A stretch of 64,000 bases of DNA from Asaccharospora irregularis DSM 2635 (GTDB lineage Bacteria; Bacillota; Clostridia; Peptostreptococcales; Peptostreptococcaceae): the NCBI RefSeq assembly GCF_900129815.1, contig NZ_FQWX01000010.1:1-64000 (forward strand), in the 5' to 3' direction. Shown here in pieces: positions 28,473-36,869 of this stretch. Below the pieces are notes generated by a model. It saw nothing but the letters and a program-made list of their open reading frames with translations. It made no database searches and was not told the origin of the DNA. Position 1 is the first letter of the stretch; every line of letters starts with the position of its first letter. Made by a program: the position numbers and the translations under genes.

Positions 28473-28958
28473 ATGGATAACGTAACAGTAGGTATAGCAG
28501 AGTACAAGATTGTTAAAGCACCTAGTAAAATTATGACTATAGGACTTGGGTCTTGCTGTGGAGTAGTACTTTATGATGATATAAATAAGATTGCAGGGTT
28601 AGTTCATATTTTACTTTCGGAGTCTATCAATGGTGGAAATATACAAAATAAATCTAAGTATGCAGATACAGGAATTACTTTATTATATGAGCAAATGAAA
28701 AAATCTGGTGCAAATTCTAGGTTTATAAAAGCAAAATTAGCTGGTGGAGCACATATGTTTAATTTTAATAATCCAGGAAATAGTATATTCACTATTGGAG
28801 AGAAAAATGTAAAAGCATGTAAAGAAACACTAGCAAAATTAAACATTTCTATTGTTTCTGAAGATGTATTAGGAACTAGTGGAAGGACTATTATTTTTGA
28901 TACTATGACAAGTAAACTTTGTATCAAAAGTGTTGGAAAAGCTGAAAAATTTATCTAA
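28473..28958 (+). CDS. cheD: Chemoreceptor glutamine deamidase CheD
   Basis: 161 residues. The catalytic triad of the CheD family is visible: Cys 28 or 29 (GLGSCCGVVLYD), His 45 (GLVHILL) and Thr 66 (YADTGITL). CheD deamidates receptor glutamines and partners with CheC. 7 bases after cheC, with GGTGAAA as ribosome site. Confidence 0.95.
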   Translation: MDNVTVGIAEYKIVKAPSKIMTIGLGSCCGVVLYDDINKIAGLVHILLSESINGGNIQNKSKYADTGITLLYEQMKKSGANSRFIKAKLAGGAHMFNFNNPGNSIFTIGEKNVKACKETLAKLNISIVSEDVLGTSGRTIIFDTMTSKLCIKSVGKAEKFI

Positions 28959-28974
28959 AAGGAGGAGATTATTT

Positions 28975-29457
28975 ATGAGTACAAATGACGAAATGATAGA
29001 TAATAAGTTAGATGATTTGTACATGGTTTTTATTATAAATGACAAAAAGTATGCATTATCATCAAAGTATATTATAGAAATTATTGAAATGTTACCTATA
29101 ACAAAAGTTCCATTCCTTCCTAAATATATGAAGGGTATAATAAACTTAAGAAGTACAATTATTCCTGTAATGGATACTAGAATGAGATTTGATATGGAAC
29201 CAATTGATTATAATGAAAGAACTTGCATTATTATAATTGAACATGAAACGGACAAGATAGGTTTGATAGTAGATGCCGTAAATGAAGTTATAAATATTTC
29301 ACCTGATAAGAGTATGAAAATGAACTCAAGTAAAGATGGAGTTAAGCAGAATTTTATTAAGGGTGTAAGTGAAATAAATAATGAAGTTCAACTAATACTA
29401 GACTGTGAATCACTAGTTAGAATTGTAGAGGAAACAAACGATGGAATTGACGAATAA
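28975..29457 (+). CDS. cheW: Chemotaxis coupling protein CheW
   Basis: 160-residue CheW-like beta-barrel protein linking receptors to CheA. Signatures are ITKVPFLPKYMKGIINLRST, IIPVMDTRMRF and IGLIVDAVNEVI. The ATG at 28975 follows AAGGAGGAG and fits the family; an earlier in-frame ATG at 28930 lies within cheD. The end overlaps cheR by 17 bases. Confidence 0.94.
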   Translation: MSTNDEMIDNKLDDLYMVFIINDKKYALSSKYIIEIIEMLPITKVPFLPKYMKGIINLRSTIIPVMDTRMRFDMEPIDYNERTCIIIIEHETDKIGLIVDAVNEVINISPDKSMKMNSSKDGVKQNFIKGVSEINNEVQLILDCESLVRIVEETNDGIDE

Positions 29458-30250
29458 TGACTTTACAAGATTGAAAAATTACATGTATAATAATTACGGG
29501 ATAAATCTTGAGAAAAAGAGAACACTTATAGAAACAAGGCTGGCATTAGTTGTAAGACGTTTAGGGTTTGAGAGTTTTAAAGATTATACGGATAGTTTGA
29601 TGAAAGATAAAACAGGTGAGTATGCATCTGTTTTAGTAGAAAAATTGACGACAAATTTTACATATTTTATGCGTGAAGAGATGCACTATGATTTTTTAAG
29701 AGATCAAGTATTTATACCTGGCTTGAAAAAAACGCCTATTGGGGGACTAAAAATATGGTCTGCAGCTTCATCGACGGGTGAAGAGGCCTACTGTATCGCA
29801 ATGTTAGCATCCTCCGTATTTGGTAGAAGTGCAAAGTTAAAGGTTTCTATATTAGCATCTGATATATCTAGTGGTGTTTTAAAGCATGCTAAAACGGGTA
29901 TTTATTCCAACGATAAAATTTCCAAACTACCTCAATTGTGGGTAAAAAATTATTTCAAGCAACTAAATGATAGTAGTTATGTAGTTGTAGATGATATAAA
30001 AAATTTAGTTGAATTTAAATATTTTAACCTAAACGATAATTTGGGCTGGTATAATGGTAAGTATGATGTTATTTTCTGTAGAAATGTTATGATTTATTTT
30101 GATAATCCCACAAAACAGAAATTATCTCAAAAATTATATGAATCACTTAAGCCAGGCGGATATTTGATAATAGGAATGTCTGAGAATTTATCTAATTTAC
30201 AAACCGACTTTGAACGTGTGAAGCCCTCGGTTTATAGAAAAAGATTATAA
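29441..30250 (+). CDS. cheR: Chemotaxis receptor methyltransferase CheR
   Basis: 269 residues. The all-helical N-terminal domain includes TTNFTYFMRE. It is followed by an SAM-dependent methyltransferase fold (LKIWSAASSTGEEAYCIAML, then VIFCRNVMIYFD). It methylates receptor glutamates. Starts inside cheW. Confidence 0.96.
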   Translation: MELTNNDFTRLKNYMYNNYGINLEKKRTLIETRLALVVRRLGFESFKDYTDSLMKDKTGEYASVLVEKLTTNFTYFMREEMHYDFLRDQVFIPGLKKTPIGGLKIWSAASSTGEEAYCIAMLASSVFGRSAKLKVSILASDISSGVLKHAKTGIYSNDKISKLPQLWVKNYFKQLNDSSYVVVDDIKNLVEFKYFNLNDNLGWYNGKYDVIFCRNVMIYFDNPTKQKLSQKLYESLKPGGYLIIGMSENLSNLQTDFERVKPSVYRKRL

Positions 30251-30273
30251 TTGTTAAAAATGGAGGAAATGTA

Positions 30274-30627
30274 ATGAAAAGAGTATTAATAGTTGATGAT
30301 GCAGCATTTATGCGTATGTCTATTAAAAATATGCTTGCAAATTATGAGTTTGAAGTAGTTGGGGAAGCTGAAAATGGTATACAAGCAATTGAAAAATATC
30401 AAGAGTTACAACCAGATATTGTAACTATGGATATCACTATGCCGGAATTAGATGGAATACAAGCGTTAAGAGAAATCAAAAAACTTGATCCTTCTGCATC
30501 AGTAGTTATGGTATCAGCATTAGGTCAAGAGGCTAGAATGAAAGAGGCAATTATTTACGGAGCAAAAGGTTTTATTGTAAAACCTTTTAAAGAAGAATTG
30601 CTTATATCTGCTTTGTCTAAATTATAA
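30274..30627 (+). CDS. cheY: Chemotaxis response regulator CheY
   Basis: 117-residue single receiver domain. Acidic pocket DD (8-9), phospho-acceptor Asp 53 (TMDITMPELDG), Ser in VVMVSALG and Lys in FIVKPF are all present. Phospho-CheY binds the flagellar switch. AATGGAGGAAA precedes the ATG. Last gene of the chemotaxis operon. Confidence 0.96.
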   Translation: MKRVLIVDDAAFMRMSIKNMLANYEFEVVGEAENGIQAIEKYQELQPDIVTMDITMPELDGIQALREIKKLDPSASVVMVSALGQEARMKEAIIYGAKGFIVKPFKEELLISALSKL

Positions 30628-30640
30628 GAATGAAACTACA

Positions 30641-30668
30641 GGGAGATGTGTATACATCTTCTTTTTTT
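30641..30668 (+). terminator. Terminator of the chemotaxis operon
   Basis: Short hairpin AGATGT/ACATCT followed by a T-rich run (CTTCTTTTTTTTG). Confidence 0.75.
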
Positions 30669-30682
30669 TGTTTTTGGAATAA

Positions 30683-30711
30683 TTGTATTCACTCAAACTT
30701 TATAATATAAT
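30683..30711 (+). promoter_or_regulatory. Sigma-A promoter of the GGDEF/HD-GYP gene
   Basis: TTGTAT at 30683-30688 and TATAAT at 30706-30711 with 17 bases between. The resulting leader of about 170 bases holds no aptamer I recognise; it does contain a short frame (ATG at 30869, 14 codons) overlapping the TTG start. Confidence 0.55.
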
Positions 30712-30886
30712 AATAAAGGATATAATAGCGGATATGTATAAGATATTTAATTGAAGAAAGTAGAAGTTTCTTGGTATAAAATATTAATCAATTAAATTCT
30801 AATGTGGTTAATATTTATTTCACGACGGCAATATTGGGTATACAATAGGGGAGGGCATTTAATTATAATGAAATGGGGGAATAATT

Positions 30887-32620
30887 TTGGAGTTAATAAC
30901 TCAAATATTTGAATTTATAGAATTTCCAATATGGATAAAAGATGAGTATAATGAGATTATATTTATAAACAAGTCTTTTAAAATGAGTTTTAATATAGAT
31001 TTATCATTAGGGGATATATCAAATGAAGTGATAAAAACTATAAGGAATATAGAAGAATCTACAAAGAATATATTGACGAGAGAGGATAATATATCAAGCT
31101 CTATTATTTTAAATAACAAGAGGTATAAACATATCACATTTTCATACCCAGAGACTCCAAACAAACTAGTTAGTATGTTATTAGAAACATCAAATGATGT
31201 TGAATTTGAAAAAATTTCGTATGAAAAAGATATACTAAGACTAGCAATAGATAATATACCAGAACTGATTTTTTATAAGGATAAAAATCTAAGGTATGTA
31301 GGTGTAAATAAAGAATGTGAAAAATTTTATACTGATAGGGGAGTGCTTAGTGTAATAGGCAAGACTGACTTAGAACTTCCTTTAGATAAAAATTTTATAG
31401 AAACCTGTAATAAGCACGATAAAATAGTTATAGAATCAAAGGAAACATTATATGTAGAGGAGTGTATTCATACAGAAAATAGTGATGAATGCAATATCTT
31501 TGAGACAGTTAAGACACCCATAATAAAAAATGACGGTAGTGTTTGGGGGTTAGTTGGTGTCGTTAGAGATATAACAGAACAAAAAAAGCTTGAGAAAAAA
31601 CTTAGATACTTAAGTTATACAGATAGACTTACAGATTTATATAATAGGGCGTATTTTGATAAAAAAATAGAGGAGATAATAGAAAAAAAGAACTTTCCTA
31701 TAGGAGTAATAATAGGAGATGTAAACGGCCTTAAGATGGTAAATGATACAATTGGCCACCTAGAGGGGGATCTTTTACTAAAAGAAATGTCAAAGGTTCT
31801 CACAAAAGCCTGCCCAGATAAGGGGATGGTATTTAGATGGGGTGGTGATGAATTTGTTACTGTTTTGCCGAATTCATCTGAGTCAGAGTGTAGAAGTATT
31901 ATGAGTAAAGTAAATGAACTGTGCAATAAACAAAAATATGACAATTTTAAGCTAAGCATAGCACAGGGGTTTTCATTATACAATGAAAAGGACTCTATAG
32001 ATGAGGTATTAAGGGAGTCAGAGGATAAAGTATATAGGCAGAAAATACTAGACAATAAAAGTGTCCGTATGTCCATGGTATCAACTTTGAAACAGACTCT
32101 TCAAAACAAGAATATAGAAACTGAAGATCATACTAAAAGAGTAGGAGAATATTGTATAAAGGTAGGAAAAAAATTAGGATTAGATGAAGAAACTATAAAT
32201 ACATTGGCCTTAGTAGCAAGGCTTCATGATATAGGTAAAACAGGAATACCTGAAGATATTTTATTAAAACCTGGAAAGTTAACGGATGATGAATATGAGA
32301 TAATGAAAACACACTCAGAAAAAGGGTATAGATTAGCACTTTTAATGCCGGAACTTAGTCATATAGCAAGAGGGATTTTGACTCACCACGAGAGATGGGA
32401 TGGAAAAGGATATCCCTTAGGGCTTAGAGGTGAAGAGATACCGCTTATTGCTAGGATAGTATCTGTCGTAGATGCATATGATGCCATGACAAATAGTAGT
32501 ATTTACAAAAAATTAGTGGATAAAAATTTGGCGATAAAAGAACTGAAATCTTGCTCTGGTAAGCAGTTTGATCCTAAGATTGTTAATGTATTTTGTGAGA
32601 TACTTATAGAAGAATCATAA
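30887..32620 (+). CDS. PAS-PAS-GGDEF-HD-GYP c-di-GMP turnover protein
   Basis: 577 residues, no membrane helix. Two PAS-like domains (about 5-110 and 118-233, the second ending VVRDITEQKKLEKKL). The diguanylate cyclase domain has an intact GGDEF at about 319 and no RxxD inhibitory site five residues before it. The HD-GYP phosphodiesterase domain has HD (LHDIGKTGIP) near 446 and HHERWDGKGYP near 500. Both enzymatic halves look complete, so it could make and break c-di-GMP depending on the PAS signal. TTG start after GGGGGA. Adjacent to motility genes ruled by a c-di-GMP riboswitch. Confidence 0.93.
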   Translation: MELITQIFEFIEFPIWIKDEYNEIIFINKSFKMSFNIDLSLGDISNEVIKTIRNIEESTKNILTREDNISSSIILNNKRYKHITFSYPETPNKLVSMLLETSNDVEFEKISYEKDILRLAIDNIPELIFYKDKNLRYVGVNKECEKFYTDRGVLSVIGKTDLELPLDKNFIETCNKHDKIVIESKETLYVEECIHTENSDECNIFETVKTPIIKNDGSVWGLVGVVRDITEQKKLEKKLRYLSYTDRLTDLYNRAYFDKKIEEIIEKKNFPIGVIIGDVNGLKMVNDTIGHLEGDLLLKEMSKVLTKACPDKGMVFRWGGDEFVTVLPNSSESECRSIMSKVNELCNKQKYDNFKLSIAQGFSLYNEKDSIDEVLRESEDKVYRQKILDNKSVRMSMVSTLKQTLQNKNIETEDHTKRVGEYCIKVGKKLGLDEETINTLALVARLHDIGKTGIPEDILLKPGKLTDDEYEIMKTHSEKGYRLALLMPELSHIARGILTHHERWDGKGYPLGLRGEEIPLIARIVSVVDAYDAMTNSSIYKKLVDKNLAIKELKSCSGKQFDPKIVNVFCEILIEES

Positions 32621-32730
32621 TTTTATTAACAGATAAATAACTCTTATATAACGTAAATATAACATAATTTCCTTATATCTAGTATACAATTATCTTGAGA
32701 TAAAAAAAATAAAGTAATTGGAGTGGTATT

Positions 32731-33126
32731 ATGCTTACGGCTACTGATTTTATTAATGATGAAGTTAAAATGAGAGAAATCTCGGACTTAAAAATGTTTA
32801 ATAAGACAGAAGGTGCAAACAAGATATACCAGAAAAAGGAATATATCATATTAGAGGTTAAAAAAGGGTATATAGTATATAATACCAAGAAGGAATTTGA
32901 AAATGGTCATACACATCTTCGTAGTTTTCAAATGGCGAAAACAGTTATAGACAATAGTATAAGCAAGAAAAGACCTAAAACAAATGATAGATATTTACTA
33001 GAAAGTCATATAAGAATTACCTGTGATAGTAAGTACAAAAAGACATTAGAGGAAATCTTGACTGCTAAATTAAATAAAACAAAGGATAATAAATATTATA
33101 ACAGGAGTTATTACAGTTTATGCTAA
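32731..33126 (+). CDS. Hypothetical protein, 131 residues
   Basis: Not recognised. Lys-rich soluble protein with a mixed strand/helix pattern (YIILEVKKGYIVYNTKKEFE) and a helical Lys-rich C-terminal half. AATTGGAGTGG precedes the ATG, and codon use matches the neighbours, so it is probably a real gene. It is followed by a bidirectional terminator and stands alone. Confidence 0.7.
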   Translation: MLTATDFINDEVKMREISDLKMFNKTEGANKIYQKKEYIILEVKKGYIVYNTKKEFENGHTHLRSFQMAKTVIDNSISKKRPKTNDRYLLESHIRITCDSKYKKTLEEILTAKLNKTKDNKYYNRSYYSLC

Positions 33127-33147
33127 TATAAAGTGTTTGAGTAATTT

Positions 33148-33183
33148 CCCCAGTCATCATTTAATTTTTAATGTCGACTGGGG
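33148..33183. terminator. Bidirectional terminator between convergent genes
   Basis: CCCCAGTC pairs with GACTGGGG, with an inner CATTTAA / TTAATG stem; Ts and As flank both sides. It separates the 32731 gene from the minus-strand binding-protein gene. Confidence 0.8.
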
Positions 33184-33190
33184 TATAATA

Positions 33191-34081
33191 TTATCTATTA
33201 TATACAACACATTCATATGGTATAGGAGAACTTAACCTATTATTGGATATTAAAATATTTTCTATTAGTATAAAACTTTTTTTATCGAGCAATAAATCTC
33301 TTCCCCATGTATTCTGTTTTTTATATATGTCTATTATAGATGACAGTACTGAAATATTTATTGACGGAAATTGAGAAGATATAAGTTTTGCTACATCTTT
33401 AGAGAGATTATTATTTACATAGTCTATTCCCATTTGAACTGCATTTTTAAACGAATTTATTATATCTGGATATTTAATAGTATATGAGTCAAGGGCACAA
33501 AGGGTAGTATATGGAATGTAACCTGAATCTAGTCCTAGAGGTTTTATAATATGGAAGTCATAATTTGATACCAAATTTGTTGCAGCTGGCTCAAATTCAA
33601 CTGTATAATCTCCATACCCAGCTGAAAATATATCAGCAGTTTTATTAAATGGTATAGATTTATTTATATTAACATCTGTTTCAGGATTTACACAGTTATT
33701 TTTTAAAATATATTCTAGGATAATTTCAGGCATACCATCATTTCTACTTCCCAATATAGTTTTTCCTTTAACATCATTCCAATTAAAATTATCATGGAAA
33801 TACCTAGAAACTAAAAAATTGCCAGGACGGTTGGTCAATTTTGCAAAATTCAATACATTTTTATTAGACTTTTCGTTGTAAAGATAAAGAGTGCTTTCAG
33901 GTCCAACAATACCTATATCTGAATACCCTAGTAGTAATGATTTTGTTGCATTATCGCTTCCGAATTCTGTTTTTAAATTAATATCCAATCCTTCTTTTTT
34001 GAAATATCCATTTTCTATAGAGACATATATCGGTGCATAGAAAATGGAGTGGTCGGCCTCGCTTACAATTATACTTTTCAT
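33191..34081 (-). CDS. NMT1/THI5-like periplasmic-binding-type protein, orphan
   Basis: 296 residues with the NMT1/SsuA/ThiY fold: an N-terminal EADHSIFYAPIYVSIENGYF, then GLDINLKTEFGSDNATKSLL and YSDIGIVGPES. It starts straight into the mature domain: no signal peptide, no lipobox, and no ABC permease or ATPase gene nearby. It may bind a small sulfonate or pyrimidine-like ligand inside the cell, act as an enzyme, or be a former transporter component. Start is fixed by AGGAGG 4 bases before the ATG. Confidence 0.85.
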   Translation of the reverse strand: MKSIIVSEADHSIFYAPIYVSIENGYFKKEGLDINLKTEFGSDNATKSLLLGYSDIGIVGPESTLYLYNEKSNKNVLNFAKLTNRPGNFLVSRYFHDNFNWNDVKGKTILGSRNDGMPEIILEYILKNNCVNPETDVNINKSIPFNKTADIFSAGYGDYTVEFEPAATNLVSNYDFHIIKPLGLDSGYIPYTTLCALDSYTIKYPDIINSFKNAVQMGIDYVNNNLSKDVAKLISSQFPSINISVLSSIIDIYKKQNTWGRDLLLDKKSFILIENILISNNRLSSPIPYECVVYNR

Positions 34082-34106
34082 AATACCTCCTAGTTGTTAT
34101 GATTTT

Positions 34107-34135
34107 TTGACATATAGGGAGGTTCCTTATATGTA
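34107..34135 (+). promoter_or_regulatory. Promoter with an internal palindromic operator candidate
   Basis: TTGACA at 34107-34112 and TATGTA at 34130-34135 are 17 bases apart on the plus strand. A 25-base near-perfect palindrome (arms ACATATAGGGA and TCCTTATATGT, 34110-34134) fills the spacer. It also lies in the leader of the divergent minus-strand gene. That is where a repressor site would be expected. The remaining 34136-34375 is AT-rich with no gene. Confidence 0.4.
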
Positions 34136-34375
34136 TTTCATCAAGATGTTTTATTATATTCAATGTGTTGTAAAATGGTTCACTTATTAGATCATATGTA
34201 ATGGATTATGCCTCAAAAATAAAGAATATGAATGTATATAAAGAATCTAAAAAATTAGCATATTATGTATACTTTGAATTTATTAATAGTCTGATTCATA
34301 TAATATAGACTATAATTAAGGTATGGAAATAAATTATATTTGATCTTTGTACAGATATTAAAAGGATGTGTTTAA

Positions 34376-35210
34376 ATGAATATGCAAAAATATGATAAAG
34401 ACAAGCCAAGGCTAGTTAATTCTATTGTATGCGCGATAGATACATTAGGTTTTTCTCAAATGATTTCAAATTCCTGTGAAAGCGGGTATGGCGACAAACT
34501 ACTTAGAGAAATAAACTATCTTATAAATAAAAACAAACAATGTATAATTCCTAATAAGTATAGTCAAGGAAAAATAAAAATCTTTACCGATAATATGGTT
34601 GTTGCATACCCTATAAAAGGAGATGGAGAAGAAGAGTTGGACGAGATACTTCAAAATGTATCAGAGTATCAGTTCAACTTAGCACTAGAAGGTCTTTTTG
34701 TAAGAGGAGGGGTAAGTGTAGGTGATTTTTACATAAATGAGGATCATAAATGAGGATATAGTTTTTGGACCAGCTCTTTTAGATGCTCACCATATAGAAA
34801 GTACTGTTGCCTGTTATCCTAGAATTATTTTGGATGAAAAAACTGTAGAGAGGGTACAGAAGTATATAAATTACTACGATGTTGCCCCACAAAAAGGAAA
34901 GATACTAATTGACAGTGATGGACAGTGGTTTTTAAATTATTTAAGTACTATTTTTAAATATTATACAGAATGTAACAACGAATATGAATTTGAAAGGGTT
35001 CAGTTTGGATTGCTACTAAAGCATAAACAAAAAATTGAAGAATTATTATTTGAGTACAAGGAAGACATAAGGGTTTGGGATAAATATGTTTGGACTGCTA
35101 ACTACCATAACTATTTCTGTGATTTACATTTTCCAGGAGAAAGAGATTTAAAGATATCTAGAAAGACACTACTTTCGTGGCCTAGGGAGATTTCGAATGG
35201 TGATTTTTAG
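34376..35210 (+). pseudogene. Class III cyclase-fold-like protein, frameshifted by a 13-bp duplication
   Basis: Two frames (34376-34753 and 34737-35210) join into one protein if one copy of the perfect tandem repeat CATAAATGAGGAT at 34732-34757 is removed; the repaired gene would encode 273 residues. Visible motifs are CAIDTLGFSQMI, KIFTDNMVVAYP, RGGVSVGDF and VFGPALLDAHHIES. Their order resembles class III nucleotidyl cyclase-like proteins, with both metal Asp positions but without the usual Asn/Arg pair. Ribosome site AAAGGATG precedes the ATG at 34376. The second fragment could restart at its own ATG. Function is unknown; the cyclase link is inference. Confidence 0.75.
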
Positions 35211-35296
35211 TGAACAAGTAAATTATTTACAAAAATAGACTTAAGGTAATGGTATTTAGTTTAAAAATATATAAATTTGGGTAATAATTAGTATAA

Positions 35297-35325
35297 TTGA
35301 CACTTATGTTTAGGTAAATTATAAT
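35297..35325 (+). promoter_or_regulatory. Consensus sigma-A promoter for mscL
   Basis: TTGACA (35297-35302), 17 bases, TATAAT (35320-35325): a perfect match to the vegetative consensus, giving a leader of about 57 bases before the mscL ATG. Confidence 0.85.
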
Positions 35326-35388
35326 TTGTATAATTATTACAATATAGAAATAATAAATATTTTAAATTTTACGAAAGAAGGTATTTGT

Positions 35389-35793
35389 ATGCTTAAGGAG
35401 TTTAAAGAATTTGCTGTAAAGGGCAATGTTATTGATCTTGCCGTAGGGGTTGTAATTGGTGGTGCCTTTGGGAAAATAGTTACTTCGTTAGTTAACGATA
35501 TTATTATGCCAGCTATAGGAGTTTTACTTGGAGGCATTAATTTTACTGATTTAAAATATGTAATTACTCCTGCAAGTGGAGATATTGCGGAGTCAGCAAT
35601 TTTATACGGTTCTTTTATTCAGTCTATAGTAGACTTTCTAATAATATCATTTTCTATTTTTATGTTTGTTAAGCTTATTTCTCTAATGAAGAAAAAAGAA
35701 GTAGCGGTTGATGTAGAACCTGAACCAGAAGTATCTAGCAAAGAGGCGGTATTGCTTGAAGAAATTCGTGATCTATTAAAGGCAAACAATTAG
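35389..35793 (+). CDS. mscL: Large-conductance mechanosensitive channel MscL
   Basis: 134 residues. The N-terminal helix and first membrane segment (FKEFAVKGNVIDLAVGVVIG, then GAFGKIVTSLVNDIIMP) are diagnostic. The second segment is at about 75-95 (FLIISFSIFMFVKLI). The acidic tail ends EEIRDLLKANN. Opens under membrane tension to release solutes. ATG 35389 follows GAAAGAAGG; an upstream in-frame ATG at 35326 overlaps the -10 region and cannot be used from this promoter. Confidence 0.96.
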   Translation: MLKEFKEFAVKGNVIDLAVGVVIGGAFGKIVTSLVNDIIMPAIGVLLGGINFTDLKYVITPASGDIAESAILYGSFIQSIVDFLIISFSIFMFVKLISLMKKKEVAVDVEPEPEVSSKEAVLLEEIRDLLKANN

Positions 35794-35999
35794 AAAATTT
35801 TGAAGGATTAAATATTTATGGGAACTAGAATCTTAATAGAGAGGCTAGCTCCCATATTTATATGTGATAGTATAAGGGTAATATATAAAAGATGAGATTG
35901 AATAAAATAAAAACCAAGTGTATAATTTCTAAAGAAGAGTAAAAATTGAAGTTATAATAGCGATATTTATGTCGAATATATCAAAAAGGAGGATTAGTT

Positions 36000-36761
36000 A
36001 TGGCAAGATATAAACAACAGAGAGATTTTTTGAAATCTAATTTCAATGAATTTAAAAATATAAAAACCGATAGGATGATGAAGATAGAACAACCACCTAT
36101 TGTTAAACCATATGATAAATCATCTAAGATTATTGACCTACCAGAGGTTAGTGAAAAGGTTGTAAAAAATAATGATATATATAAATGTATAAAAGAAAGA
36201 AGAAGTACGAGATTTTATAGTGATGAGTCGATTAGTCTTGAGGAGTTATCATATTTACTATGGGCTACTCAGGGGATTACAACTACTAACAAGGCAGGAA
36301 TTACATTAAGAACAGTTCCATGTAGTGGGGCAACACATTCGTTTGAAACGTATTTATTTATAACAAATGTTGAAGGAGTAAAGACAGGGGTTTATAGATA
36401 CCTACCAGTAGAACATAAGCTACTATTTATGTTTGAATTAGACGGGATAGATAAAAAAATTGATGAGATTACTTTGGATCAACCCTTTGTTCCTAATTTT
36501 GCCAAGAAAGCAGCTGTACTATTTGTATGGAGTACTATTCCATACAGATCAGAGTGGAAGTTTGATATTACAGCTCATAAAAAGATTTTAATAGATATCG
36601 GTCATGTATGTCAGAATCTTTATTTAGCAAGTGAATCTATTGAGTCAGGAACTTGTGCTATAGGTATATATGACCAAGAAATGATAGATAGCCTTCTAGG
36701 ACTAGATGGAGACGAAGAGTTTGTATTATATCTTGCTGCAGTAGGAAAGAAGAGGGATTAA
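36000..36761 (+). CDS. SagB/ThcOx-family nitroreductase-type oxidoreductase
   Basis: 253-residue FMN-dependent oxidoreductase of the nitroreductase fold. The FMN-binding IKERRSTRFYSDESISLEEL and LLWATQGIT lie near residues 65-95. RTVPCSGATHSFETYLFI and the C-terminal ASESIESGTCAIGIYD follow. A clostridial-type N-terminal extension (QQRDFLKSNFNEF) is present. No azole-peptide precursor or cyclodehydratase gene is nearby, so a role in peptide modification is not supported. AAAGGAGG ribosome site. Next gene downstream is cspB, after 108 bases. Confidence 0.88.
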   Translation: MARYKQQRDFLKSNFNEFKNIKTDRMMKIEQPPIVKPYDKSSKIIDLPEVSEKVVKNNDIYKCIKERRSTRFYSDESISLEELSYLLWATQGITTTNKAGITLRTVPCSGATHSFETYLFITNVEGVKTGVYRYLPVEHKLLFMFELDGIDKKIDEITLDQPFVPNFAKKAAVLFVWSTIPYRSEWKFDITAHKKILIDIGHVCQNLYLASESIESGTCAIGIYDQEMIDSLLGLDGDEEFVLYLAAVGKKRD

Positions 36762-36818
36762 TTTAATATTATCTTGTTTTATTCCTATAAAAAAATAGTG
36801 TAACCATACTTAAAAAAT

Positions 36819-36826
36819 CATACTAT
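36819..36826 (+). promoter_or_regulatory. Possible sporulation sigma (SigE/SigG type) -10 element before cspB
   Basis: CATACTAT lies 43 bases before the cspB start and matches the CATnnTA -10 shared by sporulation sigma factors. GTGTA sits 16 bases upstream as a poor -35. Expected because Csp proteins are made in the developing spore. Low certainty. Confidence 0.35.
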
Positions 36827-36869
36827 AATAACATATAATGAAAATTAGTATATAGGTGGTGAGGCTAAA

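Noticed and set aside
34376-35210. Pycsar-type (cyclase plus effector) defence system
   Set aside because: The broken cyclase-fold gene has no effector beside it; the next gene is an ordinary mscL with its own consensus promoter.
36000-36761. Azole-modified peptide (SagB) biosynthesis cluster
   Set aside because: Only the oxidoreductase is present; no precursor peptide, cyclodehydratase or exporter is nearby.
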